This document shows, one piece after another, positions 1-9,238 of a stretch of 57,699 bases of DNA. This DNA is from Elusimicrobiota bacterium (GTDB lineage: Bacteria > Elusimicrobiota > Elusimicrobia > UBA1565 > UBA9628). How positions within the stretch are numbered: the stretch's first letter is position 1; every line of letters begins with the position of its first letter. Location: positions 1 through 57,699 of the forward strand of contig JAHFCE010000020.1 in assembly GCA_023249675.1 (NCBI GenBank), written 5' to 3'. The notes beneath the pieces were generated by a model. It searched no databases. It saw only the letters and a list, made by a program, of their open reading frames with translations, and was not told where the DNA came from. A program made the translations under genes and the position numbers.

Positions 1-311
1 AGAAGCTCCTGCGGGGGTGTTTTCCAGCCAGCTGGGATCTCGACGACGCCGGTGAAGGAACCCCACGCCTTCGGGTTGATCATCAAGTTCTCGCCGAGTT
101 CCCGGTGCAGCGCGGACCAGGAATCCGCGAGCTCTTTCTGAAAGGCGGGGCCGTCGAGCCCCGGCGGCAGCACGCGCGCCAGACGCTGCGGACCCGGCAG
201 GCCCCAGCGAATGCCCCACAACCCGAGCACGAGCCCGAGAAGGATCAAAGTCGCAACGAACGCCTTGCGGCCTGCGGGAAACAAGAGGCGCCATGGTATC
301 ACATTCTTCAT
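1..311 (-). CDS. Membrane protein N-terminus, probable GT-C glycosyltransferase (partial)
   Basis: An open frame starts with ATG at 309-311 and runs off the left edge, so about 103 residues are seen. It begins with a short basic stretch, then one hydrophobic helix (about residues 18-36), followed by a short W-G-L-P-G-P-like segment. A first helix followed by such a loop is usual in ArnT/Dpm-type (GT39-like) polytopic glycosyltransferases. The divergent neighbour at 349 is also a GT-C-type protein, which supports the reading. A TACAGT hexamer sits 5 nt upstream of the ATG. The catalytic region is outside the window, so the family assignment is an inference. Confidence 0.55.
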   Translation of the reverse strand, partial: MKNVIPWRLLFPAGRKAFVATLILLGLVLGLWGIRWGLPGPQRLARVLPPGLDGPAFQKELADSWSALHRELGENLMINPKAWGSFTGVVEIPAGWKTPPQEL

Positions 312-348
312 CGCGCACTGTATCCTGATTGCTACAATCCACTGGCAA
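312..348. promoter_or_regulatory. Short divergent promoter region
   Basis: Only 37 bases separate the two divergent start codons. A -10-like TACAGT (minus strand, 322-317) lies 5 nt before the leftward ATG. A TACAAT (plus, 333-338) lies 10 nt before the rightward ATG. Neither has a convincing -35 or ribosome binding site, so both mRNAs may be leaderless or nearly so. Confidence 0.35.
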
Positions 349-1926
349 ATGGACGACGCGCGCGCGAACGATTCAGGCCTCTATCGACCGCTCTCCTGGG
401 CCGCCGCCTTCGGCCTGACCGCAGGCGCACTCATGCTGTGGCGCAGCTTCTACTGCCCTGAGTGGATCAACCTGGGCCTGGTCTGCGACCGCGCCTTCCG
501 CATCACCCGCGGTCAAACCCCCTACCTCGATTTCTTCTGCCCGACGACGCCGCTGATGTACTACAGCCTCGCACTCTGGTTTAGACTCTTCGGCGTCTCC
601 TCCCTCACGTCGCAGGTTTATGCCGCGGCGCAATGCGGGCTCGTCGTGGCGATCACGGTCTATGTCTGCTACGTCGGGCTCGGCTTCAGCAAGACGCGCA
701 CCGCGTTTATGGGCGCCCTGCAAAGCATTTGGGCCCCCACCATGATGCTCGGCTCGATCACCTACGATGGAGACGCCTCCTTCTACACCTTGCTCACCGG
801 CCTCTTCTTGTTTGCAGCCGACCGACGACCCGAACGCAAGCATCTCTTCGCGTTCTTATCCGGGGCGGCCGCCGGACTTGCCTTCTGGTCGAAGCAGGAC
901 ATGGGCGCCGGCGCCGTGGCCGGCGCCGGCGCGGCAGTCTTTCTTCTGTTCGTCCTGCCTCCACAAAAAGGACGCCCCCTCCTCCTGCCCTTCGCGGCCG
1001 GGCTCGGCGCGGTCTTCGGCGTGGCCGCAGTGTTCTTCCTCCTCAAGGGAGCCTGCCGCGACATGCTCTACTGGGTGTTTCAGCGCGCCGTGATGGTGAA
1101 GTGGGGCGCAGAGAAGGGACCCGGGGGCTTGAGCAAGTTCATCTCCCCCTTCACAACCACGATCGACAAATCAACCAAGTACGTGGCCCTGCTCTATGCC
1201 GTTGCCTGCGCATCGGGTTGGATCAAGACGCTCACCGGGCGAGGTCAAGATGACCCGGCCCTCGGAGCAGTATGCCTGGTCTTTCTCGGCGCCTTTTACG
1301 CCGCGGCCCTGACGCACAACGGGCAGGGCTATACGGCCGGCATGTCGCATTTCGGCATAGCCTTGGCTCTGCTCTGGCGCCAAGTCGAGCGCGCAGGCAA
1401 AGACTTTGGGCGCCCGCGCCTCATCTCCTTCGCCTGCTTCGCCTTCTGCGGCGCAATCGGCCTGCGCGGTTGGCACTACCTTGACAACCTGCCTCACTAC
1501 CACGGCCCCTGGCACACGCTCACCGCCGAGCGTTTGCGCGGGATGCATGTGCCCAGCCGCGAAGGACCCGCGGTCGATCGCCTACTGTCCTTCATCCGCG
1601 AACGTATACCGCCGCAGGACTCGTTCTTATCTTTCGACCTCAACATGGTCCCCTATTTCGTGAACGACCGCCTCTGCCCGCTGCCCTTCACCAACCACAA
1701 TCCGAGCGAGGCATCACGCGAGCTCGATGAGGAAATACTGATCAAAGCCGCCTCCAAGCCGGAGATCCGGTGGCTTCTATCCATAGGGACGCCGGGGTCC
1801 TTGGGTGATCGCTTCTATCTTCGCCAGATGCCGGGTCTGCTCGACTACCTCCTGAAGAACTTCGAGGTGAAGGAAACCCTCGGCGGCCCCCCCGACCGGC
1901 AACTCACGGTCTGGACCCGGCGTTAG
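349..1926 (+). CDS. Polytopic membrane protein, GT39/ArnT-like glycosyltransferase candidate
   Basis: 525 residues from the ATG at 349. The frame is open further upstream to 211, but that extension would overlap the divergent gene and add an odd hydrophobic segment, so 349 is preferred. About ten hydrophobic helices occupy residues 20-390. A hydrophilic C-terminal domain of about 150 residues follows. An early acidic/aromatic loop (Y-L-D-F-F-C) after helix 1 resembles the first periplasmic loop of lipid-linked-sugar mannosyl/arabinosyltransferases. The expected role is transfer of a sugar from a polyprenyl-phosphate donor at the outer face of the inner membrane. Its TAG stop interlocks with the TAA of the convergent oxidoreductase gene. 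Acceptor and sugar are unknown. Confidence 0.6.
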   Translation: MDDARANDSGLYRPLSWAAAFGLTAGALMLWRSFYCPEWINLGLVCDRAFRITRGQTPYLDFFCPTTPLMYYSLALWFRLFGVSSLTSQVYAAAQCGLVVAITVYVCYVGLGFSKTRTAFMGALQSIWAPTMMLGSITYDGDASFYTLLTGLFLFAADRRPERKHLFAFLSGAAAGLAFWSKQDMGAGAVAGAGAAVFLLFVLPPQKGRPLLLPFAAGLGAVFGVAAVFFLLKGACRDMLYWVFQRAVMVKWGAEKGPGGLSKFISPFTTTIDKSTKYVALLYAVACASGWIKTLTGRGQDDPALGAVCLVFLGAFYAAALTHNGQGYTAGMSHFGIALALLWRQVERAGKDFGRPRLISFACFAFCGAIGLRGWHYLDNLPHYHGPWHTLTAERLRGMHVPSREGPAVDRLLSFIRERIPPQDSFLSFDLNMVPYFVNDRLCPLPFTNHNPSEASRELDEEILIKAASKPEIRWLLSIGTPGSLGDRFYLRQMPGLLDYLLKNFEVKETLGGPPDRQLTVWTRR

Positions 1927-3263
1927 ACGGAGTTTTGAAGATCTTTCAGGGCCAGCTCCGCGACACGCCGACCGATGCCCACGGCGTGGTTTGTCCCCCG
2001 ATCCCAAGGATAGACTTGGCTCATGCTGGCAAGATAGAGGCCACGCAGAGGAGTCCGCAGATTCGGAATGTTCCGGGAATGATTGACCCCGGGTATCGGC
2101 TGGGCGTAGGGCGTGCGAAAAAGCCAAGAGGCCCTGATCCAGGACCTGTCGAAGTCCGCCCGAAATTCCGGCAAGGCGCGCAAAAATTCTTCCCGCAGGT
2201 CGCCTTGGTCCATGGTCATGCGCGGGTGATCCGCGGGAAGATAGTCTCCGCAATACACGATGTGGTCTCCGCCGTAATGCGACGGGTCGATCATATTCGT
2301 ATGCTCGACAAGGACGAGAAATGGAATACGACTTTTCTCCTTCGATGGGCCGGTCGCAGGCAGGTTGACCCAATAAGTTTTCTCAAGGAGCGGCTTTTTA
2401 AGCGCAAGGACATAGACCACCGCCCCCAAGGACTTCATGCTGCGCAGCGCCGACAAATAACTTTCCGGCATATCCGGCGTCATGCGCTCCAACAGCGCGG
2501 GGGAAGTGGTACTGATCACGGCATCGTATTCTTTCCGTGCTCCCGCGCAAATGACAGTTAACCGCCCTGAAGAGTCCGGGATAATGCGTTCTACAGGACT
2601 CGACGTGCGCACGACCCCTCCGGCTTGCCTAATGTGATCCGCAAAAATATCGAAGAAAGACTGAAACCCTCCGACGAAATAACCCAAGCGCGGGCTCCGA
2701 GAAGCGATGCGCGCCCAGAACCAGGCCATATTCACTTCGTCGTAATGATCCCCGAACTTGGCGATGAGCATCGGTTTCCACAACAACTCATAGGCTTCCT
2801 GGCCCATGAATCGGGGCAGCCATTCGTTGGCCGTATGCTTTTCAAGATTCTGCCAATTCTTGGTTTTGCGTAAGTAAGCGACCACGGAGCCCAGGCGGAA
2901 TTTAGCCCCCCAGGAGAGATAGGGGCAGCTTAAGACGGCCGCGGGACTATCGAAAGCGAATGTTTTTTTATCATCGGGATGCCAAAAAGACGATATGGGC
3001 CGGGGAAAGAAGACGCGGTCCTGGATGTCAAACTCCCGCATTAAACCCATGATCTCCGCATCGGATTCGAACCAATGGTGGTAGAACCTCTCCAGAGGCC
3101 ACTCCCAACCTTTGTCCTTAAATCCACTGGCAAGCCCGCCGACCAAAGACGCGGCCTCCAACACCTCGACATCGTGTCCCGCCCGGGCAAGCACATACGC
3201 GGCCGTGAGGCCGCCGGGGCCTGCTCCGATCACCGCGATCTTGCGTCTTTCCAAAGCTCGCAT
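1923..3263 (-). CDS. FAD-dependent amine-oxidase-type oxidoreductase
   Basis: 446 residues. The N-terminus carries a Rossmann dinucleotide motif G-A-G-P-G-G (residues 13-18), followed by a V-L-E-A end of the ADP-binding fold. The C-terminus has a second FAD contact typical of protoporphyrinogen-oxidase/phytoene-desaturase-like flavoproteins. The length fits that superfamily. It is the last gene of the operon started by the glycosyltransferase at 6222 and begins 9 nt after the epimerase gene. Such flavoproteins are common in polysaccharide clusters, often annotated as UDP-galactopyranose-mutase-like or protoporphyrinogen-oxidase-like. I infer a role in making a modified sugar or lipid, not in heme synthesis. 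Substrate unknown. Confidence 0.8.
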   Translation of the reverse strand: MRALERRKIAVIGAGPGGLTAAYVLARAGHDVEVLEAASLVGGLASGFKDKGWEWPLERFYHHWFESDAEIMGLMREFDIQDRVFFPRPISSFWHPDDKKTFAFDSPAAVLSCPYLSWGAKFRLGSVVAYLRKTKNWQNLEKHTANEWLPRFMGQEAYELLWKPMLIAKFGDHYDEVNMAWFWARIASRSPRLGYFVGGFQSFFDIFADHIRQAGGVVRTSSPVERIIPDSSGRLTVICAGARKEYDAVISTTSPALLERMTPDMPESYLSALRSMKSLGAVVYVLALKKPLLEKTYWVNLPATGPSKEKSRIPFLVLVEHTNMIDPSHYGGDHIVYCGDYLPADHPRMTMDQGDLREEFLRALPEFRADFDRSWIRASWLFRTPYAQPIPGVNHSRNIPNLRTPLRGLYLASMSQVYPWDRGTNHAVGIGRRVAELALKDLQNSV

Positions 3264-3272
3264 TGATCTCAG

Positions 3273-4217
3273 CTAGGAGCGGGCGTCTTTGAGCATCGAT
3301 TCAACGAGCCCCTCGAAGTCCACGCTGGGCTTCCAACCGGTCAGGCGCATCAGCTTTTGCGAAGATCCAACAAGGCTCATTGTCTGCTTGGTGAGAACGC
3401 CGCGATTCTCGCGAACGCAGGAGCGCCAATCCAATCCGAGGCGGGCGCATACCCGCTTCACGAAATCGCGGACGGTGTGCTTTTCCCCGCTGGAAATGAC
3501 GAAATCGTCTGCCTTCGAGTGGTTCAGGATCCGATGCATCGCTTCCACGTAATCGGGCGCATAACCCCAGTCCACTTCCGCCGCCAGGTTGCCCAGGACC
3601 AGGCGATCCTGCCGCCCCTTCCTGATATTGATTGCCCCTTGAACGATCTTCTGAGAGACAAACCCGGGATCTCGCAAGGATGATTCATGATTATAAAGGA
3701 TGCCCACGGAGGCAAAAAGGCCGTGCTGGTCGCGATAATGTCGGCAAGTCATGAGCCCAGCGGCCTTCGTGATACCGTAGACGTTATTGGGCGCCAACGG
3801 AGTGGTTTCGTCCTGCACAGGGGCCTTGGGCGATCCGAACACATGAGAGGAAGCCGCATAGAAAAGTCGCGTCGTCTTGGAAAACCTCCTGACCGCCTCC
3901 AGGAAATTGACCAAAGAAAGAACATGCACTTCCTGGCTTTTCTGAAACAGCTTCAGGAGATCCATCGGGGAATCTTGGGCGGAATGATGAAAGGCCGCCA
4001 GGTAGTAGATCTCATGGGGCTGAAATCGCCGCACCAGATCGAAAACGGACCGGGCCTTCGAGATGTCGATAGGCCTCTTACGGTGAGACATGTTGCTTCG
4101 TGTCCGACCGCGCGCAATACCGAGAAGAGCGTAGCCCTTGCGAGACAATAAGTCGTAGAGAAGGCGGCCGTCCTGGCCGTCACAGCCGATGATGGCCGCT
4201 TTTTTCTGGAAGCTCAA
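3273..4217 (-). CDS. NAD-dependent sugar epimerase/dehydratase, GDP-mannose 4,6-dehydratase-like
   Basis: 314 residues of the extended short-chain dehydrogenase family. The nucleotide-binding motif reads G-C-D-G-Q-D-G (residues 11-17), close to the G-x-x-G-Q-D-G of GDP-mannose dehydratases. The catalytic pair is Tyr147/Lys151 in Y-G-I-T-K, and an N-H-E-S-x-L-R-D-like substrate loop follows. It is slightly shorter than typical GMD proteins (about 340-370). The ATG overlaps the stop of the methyltransferase gene by 4 nt, so the genes are translationally coupled. It probably makes a deoxy- or keto-sugar nucleotide for the neighbouring glycosyltransferases. The exact substrate cannot be read from sequence. 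Confidence 0.8.
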   Translation of the reverse strand: MSFQKKAAIIGCDGQDGRLLYDLLSRKGYALLGIARGRTRSNMSHRKRPIDISKARSVFDLVRRFQPHEIYYLAAFHHSAQDSPMDLLKLFQKSQEVHVLSLVNFLEAVRRFSKTTRLFYAASSHVFGSPKAPVQDETTPLAPNNVYGITKAAGLMTCRHYRDQHGLFASVGILYNHESSLRDPGFVSQKIVQGAINIRKGRQDRLVLGNLAAEVDWGYAPDYVEAMHRILNHSKADDFVISSGEKHTVRDFVKRVCARLGLDWRSCVRENRGVLTKQTMSLVGSSQKLMRLTGWKPSVDFEGLVESMLKDARS

Positions 4218-5470
4218 TAGACTTTGAGGGAAGGCAATGGGAACAATAGGCGTCCCGTTTTCAGATACCGCGCCTCTTTTTTGAGGATAAAATCTTTAAA
4301 GTGCCAGGGCAGGACTATGAAATAATCCGGATTCCGCGCCTTCGCCTGACGCTCTGAGACGATGGGGATCAAGGTGCCCGGAGTGTAACAGCCGAATTTC
4401 TCGGTATTGACCTCGCCGATGCAGGGAATATCCTTGGAGGTAACACCGCAGAACTGGAGGATGACATTGCCCTTCGTGGAGGCACCGTAACCGATGACCA
4501 TCTTGCCCTGCGAGCGAGCCTTTCTAAGAAAGCGCCGCAAGGCCTCTCGATGGGCCAAGGTCCTTCGCCTGAAAGTGTCGAAGGGTTTGCGTGTGGAGAG
4601 ACTTCTCTCTTGGCGCAACAACTTCTCGATGGCCGCCGAATTCTCGCGATAGGCGGAACCGAATTTCGCCAGCGTGACAGCAAAGCTTCCGCCGTTGATG
4701 TCATTGAGCTCCACGTCCACGATCTTGAGGCCGGCGCGCTGAGCCATCCATTGAACTTGCCTCAGGCCGTAGTACTCCAGATGCTCATGGCAGATGGTGT
4801 CATAGGCGTTCCTCTTGAGCATCGTCGGTAGATAGCTTTGCTCAAGAACCCAAACACCGTCATCGGCCAGGATCTCTTGCACCTGCTTCATGAAATCAAG
4901 GGGAGCCTCCAGGTCGTAAAACATGGCAATGGACGTCACCACCTTGGCTTTTTTATCCCCGAAATGCTTTCGCAGGGCTTCGCTCGAGAAGTATTCCGGA
5001 ATAAGCCGGATATGGCGCGGATAATATTTTTGAAATTGGTTTCCCGTCGGATCGATGCCGACCAGGAGCGGCCCTTTTTGAGGGTACGCCTTCAATAAAG
5101 TGGCGTCGTTGCTTCCAATGTCGACGACCAGGTCGCCGGGAACCAGCGAGATCCGCCCTAAAATTCTCTTCACCTGGCTGTGAAGGTGCTCGACCATGGA
5201 TTTGTTGAGGGCGGAATGATAGCCGTAATTTTTACCGTACATCTCGTCTTTACGATAAGACTGCCTCAGTTGCACCAGGCCGCAACGGTCTTTTTTCGAG
5301 GACCCGCCACATTGGACCAGCTCCAGGGGGCCGGAGGTGACGGGGTCGTCCTTTGTTTTCGGGAAGACTCCCGTCAGCGCTTGGCAGCCTAAGGAGAGAA
5401 TAGGGAGCAAGGTCTTGTTGCCGCAGATCCGGCACTGCGTAATCTCCCGGTAAGCCGTAGTTCGGTTCAT
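4214..5470 (-). CDS. SAM-dependent C-methyltransferase with N-terminal zinc-binding domain
   Basis: 418 residues from the ATG at 5470, which overlaps the upstream stop by 4 nt. An upstream extension to 5566 is open but would overlap the glycosyltransferase. Residues 13-16 give a C-x-x-C pair and further Cys lie near residues 31-70, matching the putative zinc-binding N-terminal domain of NDP-hexose C-methyltransferases (TylCIII/NovU type). The SAM motif V-V-D-I-G-S-N-D follows near residue 127, then the acidic C-terminal domain seen in that family. Next to a sugar dehydratase this suggests formation of a branched or methylated sugar nucleotide. Confidence 0.8.
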   Translation of the reverse strand: MNRTTAYREITQCRICGNKTLLPILSLGCQALTGVFPKTKDDPVTSGPLELVQCGGSSKKDRCGLVQLRQSYRKDEMYGKNYGYHSALNKSMVEHLHSQVKRILGRISLVPGDLVVDIGSNDATLLKAYPQKGPLLVGIDPTGNQFQKYYPRHIRLIPEYFSSEALRKHFGDKKAKVVTSIAMFYDLEAPLDFMKQVQEILADDGVWVLEQSYLPTMLKRNAYDTICHEHLEYYGLRQVQWMAQRAGLKIVDVELNDINGGSFAVTLAKFGSAYRENSAAIEKLLRQERSLSTRKPFDTFRRRTLAHREALRRFLRKARSQGKMVIGYGASTKGNVILQFCGVTSKDIPCIGEVNTEKFGCYTPGTLIPIVSERQAKARNPDYFIVLPWHFKDFILKKEARYLKTGRLLFPLPSLKVY

Positions 5471-6222
5471 CGTATTTGCGCGGAAACGGCGGGCGCGGCA
5501 AGCCTCAGACGCTCCGGAGCCAGGACTTGGAGGACGCAAAGACAAAAAAGGCGCCAGGCACCGCACGCCACATCGCGAGGAAGCATCTTCGAATTGCCCA
5601 AAGTGCGGGCGGGCAACGTAATGGGCACATCTTTAATGGTCATGCCGTTGGCTTGCAGAATGCAGAGGCTTTCGAAGAAGAACGGGTAGCTCTTGGATTG
5701 AACCAGATCGAAGATTTGCCGCGGGATCTGATCGAGTTTGTAAAGCCTGTAGGCTGTGGTGGCGTCATGGGGCATTCTGAGCAGGAAACTGGTCAGCGCG
5801 TAGGAGATATGGGTCAAGATCAGTCGCTGGAGAGCCCAATCCTTCAGGCTGTCTTCTCGCAGGTGCCGCGAACCCACGATGATCTGTCCGCTTTGAGACG
5901 CTTAGAGGAAGTCCGGGAGATATTGCGGGGGGTGGGTTTGATCGGAGTCCATGGTGATCAGCACGTGATAGCCATGGTCATAGGCCCAGCGGATGCCGGC
6001 CTGATGAGCGCTGCCGATGCCGGCCTTCCTCGGGCGGTGTATGACCTGGACGTTCGGATGCCTGCGGGCCAGGCCATCAAGGATCTCGCCAGTTCCATCG
6101 GGCGAGGCGTCATCCATGAATAAAATGTCGCATTCAACGCCCTGTTTCAGGATGTCGGCGCAGATGACTTCCACGTTTCCCCGCTCGTTGTACGTCGGGA
6201 TAAAAATTAGGGGCCGAACCAT
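5467..6222 (-). pseudogene. Family 2 glycosyltransferase (polyprenyl-phosphate mannose synthase-like), interrupted by in-frame TAA
   Basis: The reading frame from the ATG at 6222 to the TGA at 5467 would give 251 residues, but codon 107 (5904-5902) is TAA. Both halves are in the same frame and join smoothly. Before the stop are the GT2 start (I-P-T-Y-N-E), a D-D-A-S-P-D-G-T loop and the D-S-D metal motif (92-94) with T-H-P-P. After it come I-V-G-S-R and the acceptor-side D-x-T-T-A-Y-R-L-Y, as in dolichyl-phosphate mannose synthases. Other genes here end normally with TAA, so codon reassignment is unlikely. It is either a nonsense-mutated gene, a sequencing error, or two translated fragments. 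A C-terminal hydrophobic stretch could tether it to the membrane. Confidence 0.75.
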
Positions 6223-6260
6223 GGCGGAATTATAATAGATTTCTGATACGATAGCCCTCG
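6223..6260. promoter_or_regulatory. Divergent leaderless-type promoters
   Basis: On the minus strand a perfect TATAAT (6234-6229) ends 6 nt before the glycosyltransferase ATG. On the plus strand TACGAT (6247-6252) ends 8 nt before the ATG at 6261. Transcription starting about 7 nt after the hexamer would begin at or next to the start codon in both directions. No clear -35 is seen. Confidence 0.5.
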
Positions 6261-7691
6261 ATGAAGAGGGCATCCTGGTCGGAGGCGCAATCGACGGCCG
6301 CGGTGTTCGCCGCCGCCCTCCTCCTGAACCTGTCGATTCGGTCTGTTTTCTTTAACTTCGACGGTGTGGCCTGCGCGATCGCCGTGGAGTTGTCTGATTT
6401 TAAGCATTTGGTCCATGGCAACCATTTGGCGTATGGGATGATCGGGTGGTGCTTCGACCGTCTTTGGCGTATTTTCGGCTACCAGGGCCAAGCGTTGCTC
6501 CCGCTCCAGACGCTCGACTGCGTTCTCGGCGCCGCGGGCGCCGCGGTCTTTGCTTCGTTACTCCGCCGCGCTGGGCGCGGCGAACGCGAAGCCCTGCTCG
6601 GAGCCGCCGCGCTGGCGGTCTCCCACGCCTGGTGGTTTTGGAGCCTCGAGGCTCAGGTTTACATGTTGGGCGCGCTGTTTATCGCATTGACAGCCCGCGA
6701 AGCGTTGTCGGATAAGCCGCGTCCGGCCCTCGTGGGATTGTGGCACGCCGGAGCGATCCTGGGCCATGTCGGACATCTCATGGCATTACCGGCCCTAGCG
6801 TATGTTCTCACCCGCAAGAAAAACCGCGATACGCTACCCATCTACTTGACTTCGTCAATCGTTGCCGTCGCCGTTGCCTACATCTGTGCTGGACTTTTTG
6901 CCGTCCGCCCTTCCTCGTTCAGTGAATTCAAGCTGTGGCTGCTGGGCTCCGCCGCGCTGGGCGTCGACCGCGCCTTTTCCTGGCACTCGGCCCCGTTCTC
7001 TCACGCCATCGCGTCCTGGCTCAAAATGTCTCTACGCGTCTTCGCCGAGTTCTCCGGCCGCCGCGGCTTCGCCTGGTCCGCGGGCGTCGTCCTCGCGTTC
7101 CTGCCGATCGCCGCCGCCGCGCGCGGGGCCGCCGAGAAGGGCCGCGAGGCGGTTTTCTGGCTACTGTGGCTGGCGGGCTACGCGCTGCTCTTCATGGCCT
7201 GGGAACCGTACACGATCGTGTATCGCGTCACCGACTTGTTGGCGCTGTGGGCGCTCGCCACCCTCGGCCTGCAGGCAATGCCCCAACGCCTGCGTCTCGC
7301 CTCGCTCGCGGTCTGGACGGCCGCCGCCTTCGCCTTCAACCTTGTCTTCGTCGTACGACCCGCCTCCAACCCCGGGAACAACCCCGACCTCGTTGAGGCC
7401 GAGTGGACGAAAACAAGCGCCCCGCCCGAAGCCTGGATTCTCGCCGGCGGCAATAGCGCCGTGTATGTCCCTTATTTCGCGGCCCGCCGCCCGATCAACC
7501 TGCGCTACTACTCGGACCAATCCGCGCTGTTCGCGCGCCTTGACGCGCTCACAAAAGCGGGTGAAGCCATCTACGTGAGCGGCCGGACCCTGAAGGACGA
7601 AAGTCTCCATGCAAGGCTCGCGCGCTACGGCCTGAAGCCCGCCGCCTTGAGCGGCAACCTCTCCCTGTTCCAAGTCGCCCGCGAAAAATAG
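6261..7691 (+). CDS. Polytopic membrane protein, DUF2723/GT-C-like
   Basis: 476 residues with about ten hydrophobic helices and a soluble C-terminal tail of about 100 residues. The opening helix followed by an acidic loop (F-N-F-D-G-V, with D-F-K-H-L-x-H-G-N-H) resembles the first loop of DUF2723 (protein O-mannosyl-transferase-like) and related GT-C enzymes, where acidic residues bind metal and the lipid-phosphate sugar. It lies divergent to the glycan operon and shares the same promoter gap. I infer an envelope glycosyltransferase; acceptor unknown. Confidence 0.6.
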   Translation: MKRASWSEAQSTAAVFAAALLLNLSIRSVFFNFDGVACAIAVELSDFKHLVHGNHLAYGMIGWCFDRLWRIFGYQGQALLPLQTLDCVLGAAGAAVFASLLRRAGRGEREALLGAAALAVSHAWWFWSLEAQVYMLGALFIALTAREALSDKPRPALVGLWHAGAILGHVGHLMALPALAYVLTRKKNRDTLPIYLTSSIVAVAVAYICAGLFAVRPSSFSEFKLWLLGSAALGVDRAFSWHSAPFSHAIASWLKMSLRVFAEFSGRRGFAWSAGVVLAFLPIAAAARGAAEKGREAVFWLLWLAGYALLFMAWEPYTIVYRVTDLLALWALATLGLQAMPQRLRLASLAVWTAAAFAFNLVFVVRPASNPGNNPDLVEAEWTKTSAPPEAWILAGGNSAVYVPYFAARRPINLRYYSDQSALFARLDALTKAGEAIYVSGRTLKDESLHARLARYGLKPAALSGNLSLFQVAREK

Positions 7692-7696
7692 ACGGA

Positions 7697-7714
7697 ACTG
7701 TTTCCGGAAACAGT
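7697..7714. promoter_or_regulatory. Perfect 18-bp palindromic operator upstream of aldolase
   Basis: ACTGTTTCCGGAAACAGT is a perfect inverted repeat, 6 nt after the preceding stop. It covers the -35 position of the aldolase promoter. A copy with one mismatch lies at 52915-52932 upstream of cysS. A two-fold symmetric site over a -35 region is typical of a dimeric repressor. Confidence 0.65.
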
Positions 7715-7727
7715 GGTTTCGTATAAT
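7699..7727 (+). promoter_or_regulatory. Aldolase promoter
   Basis: A perfect -10 TATAAT lies at 7722-7727. Seventeen bases upstream the -35 position reads TGTTTC (7699-7704), inside the palindrome. The leader to the ATG at 7765 is about 30 nt and carries an AGGAG-like ribosome binding site, so this gene is leadered, unlike many neighbours. Confidence 0.6.
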
Positions 7728-7764
7728 AAACGCGATTTCCAGACCATAGGAGCCTCAGACCACC

Positions 7765-8820
<1,056 letters not shown>

Positions 8821-8827
8821 GCGTCAC

Positions 8828-9238
8828 CTAACGGCGCTTGCCGTGACTATTGAGCACGAACTCGATCTCGCCCCAGAGCTTCTCGATGGTGATCGGCTTG
8901 GGCAGGAACTGTTCGGCGCCGGCAAGAAGGCCTTCGATGCGGTCGCGCGGGTCGGCATACTGCGTGGAGGCGGAGACGAAGATGACCGGAGTGTCTTTAT
9001 GGTTCTCGAGGCGCTTGACCTTGCGGCACAGCTCGAAGCCGTGCATGTCGGGCAGCTGGACGTCCATGATGATGATCGAGGGCCGGCTCTGCTTGAGGGC
9101 TTTGATCGCCTCCTCGCCGGTGCGCGCGCCGGTCACCTCGATGCCCTTCAGCGACATGACGTCGATGAAGGTCTCGCGGAAGTGGTCGTCGTCCTCGACG
9201 ATGAACATCGGCGAAGCGATGAGGGTCTGCGGCATCAT
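8828..9238 (-). CDS. Single-domain response regulator (CheY-like receiver)
   Basis: 136 residues, receiver domain only with no DNA-binding output. The acidic pocket is E-D-D-D near residues 15-18, the phosphoacceptor is Asp59 in I-I-M-D-V-Q-L-P-D, the switch Ser is in F-V-S-A-S, and the conserved Lys is in L-P-K-P. The ATG overlaps the stop of the M50-S8 protease gene (ATGA), so the two are co-translated. No histidine kinase is in the window. It may relay a phosphorylation signal linked to the proteolytic system; this is inferred from the operon only. Confidence 0.9.
   Translation of the reverse strand: MMPQTLIASPMFIVEDDDHFRETFIDVMSLKGIEVTGARTGEEAIKALKQSRPSIIIMDVQLPDMHGFELCRKVKRLENHKDTPVIFVSASTQYADPRDRIEGLLAGAEQFLPKPITIEKLWGEIEFVLNSHGKRR

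Noticed and set aside
7697-7714. Terminator after the GT-C gene
   Set aside because: A perfect palindrome without loop and without a following T-run does not form a good terminator, and it overlaps the aldolase promoter.
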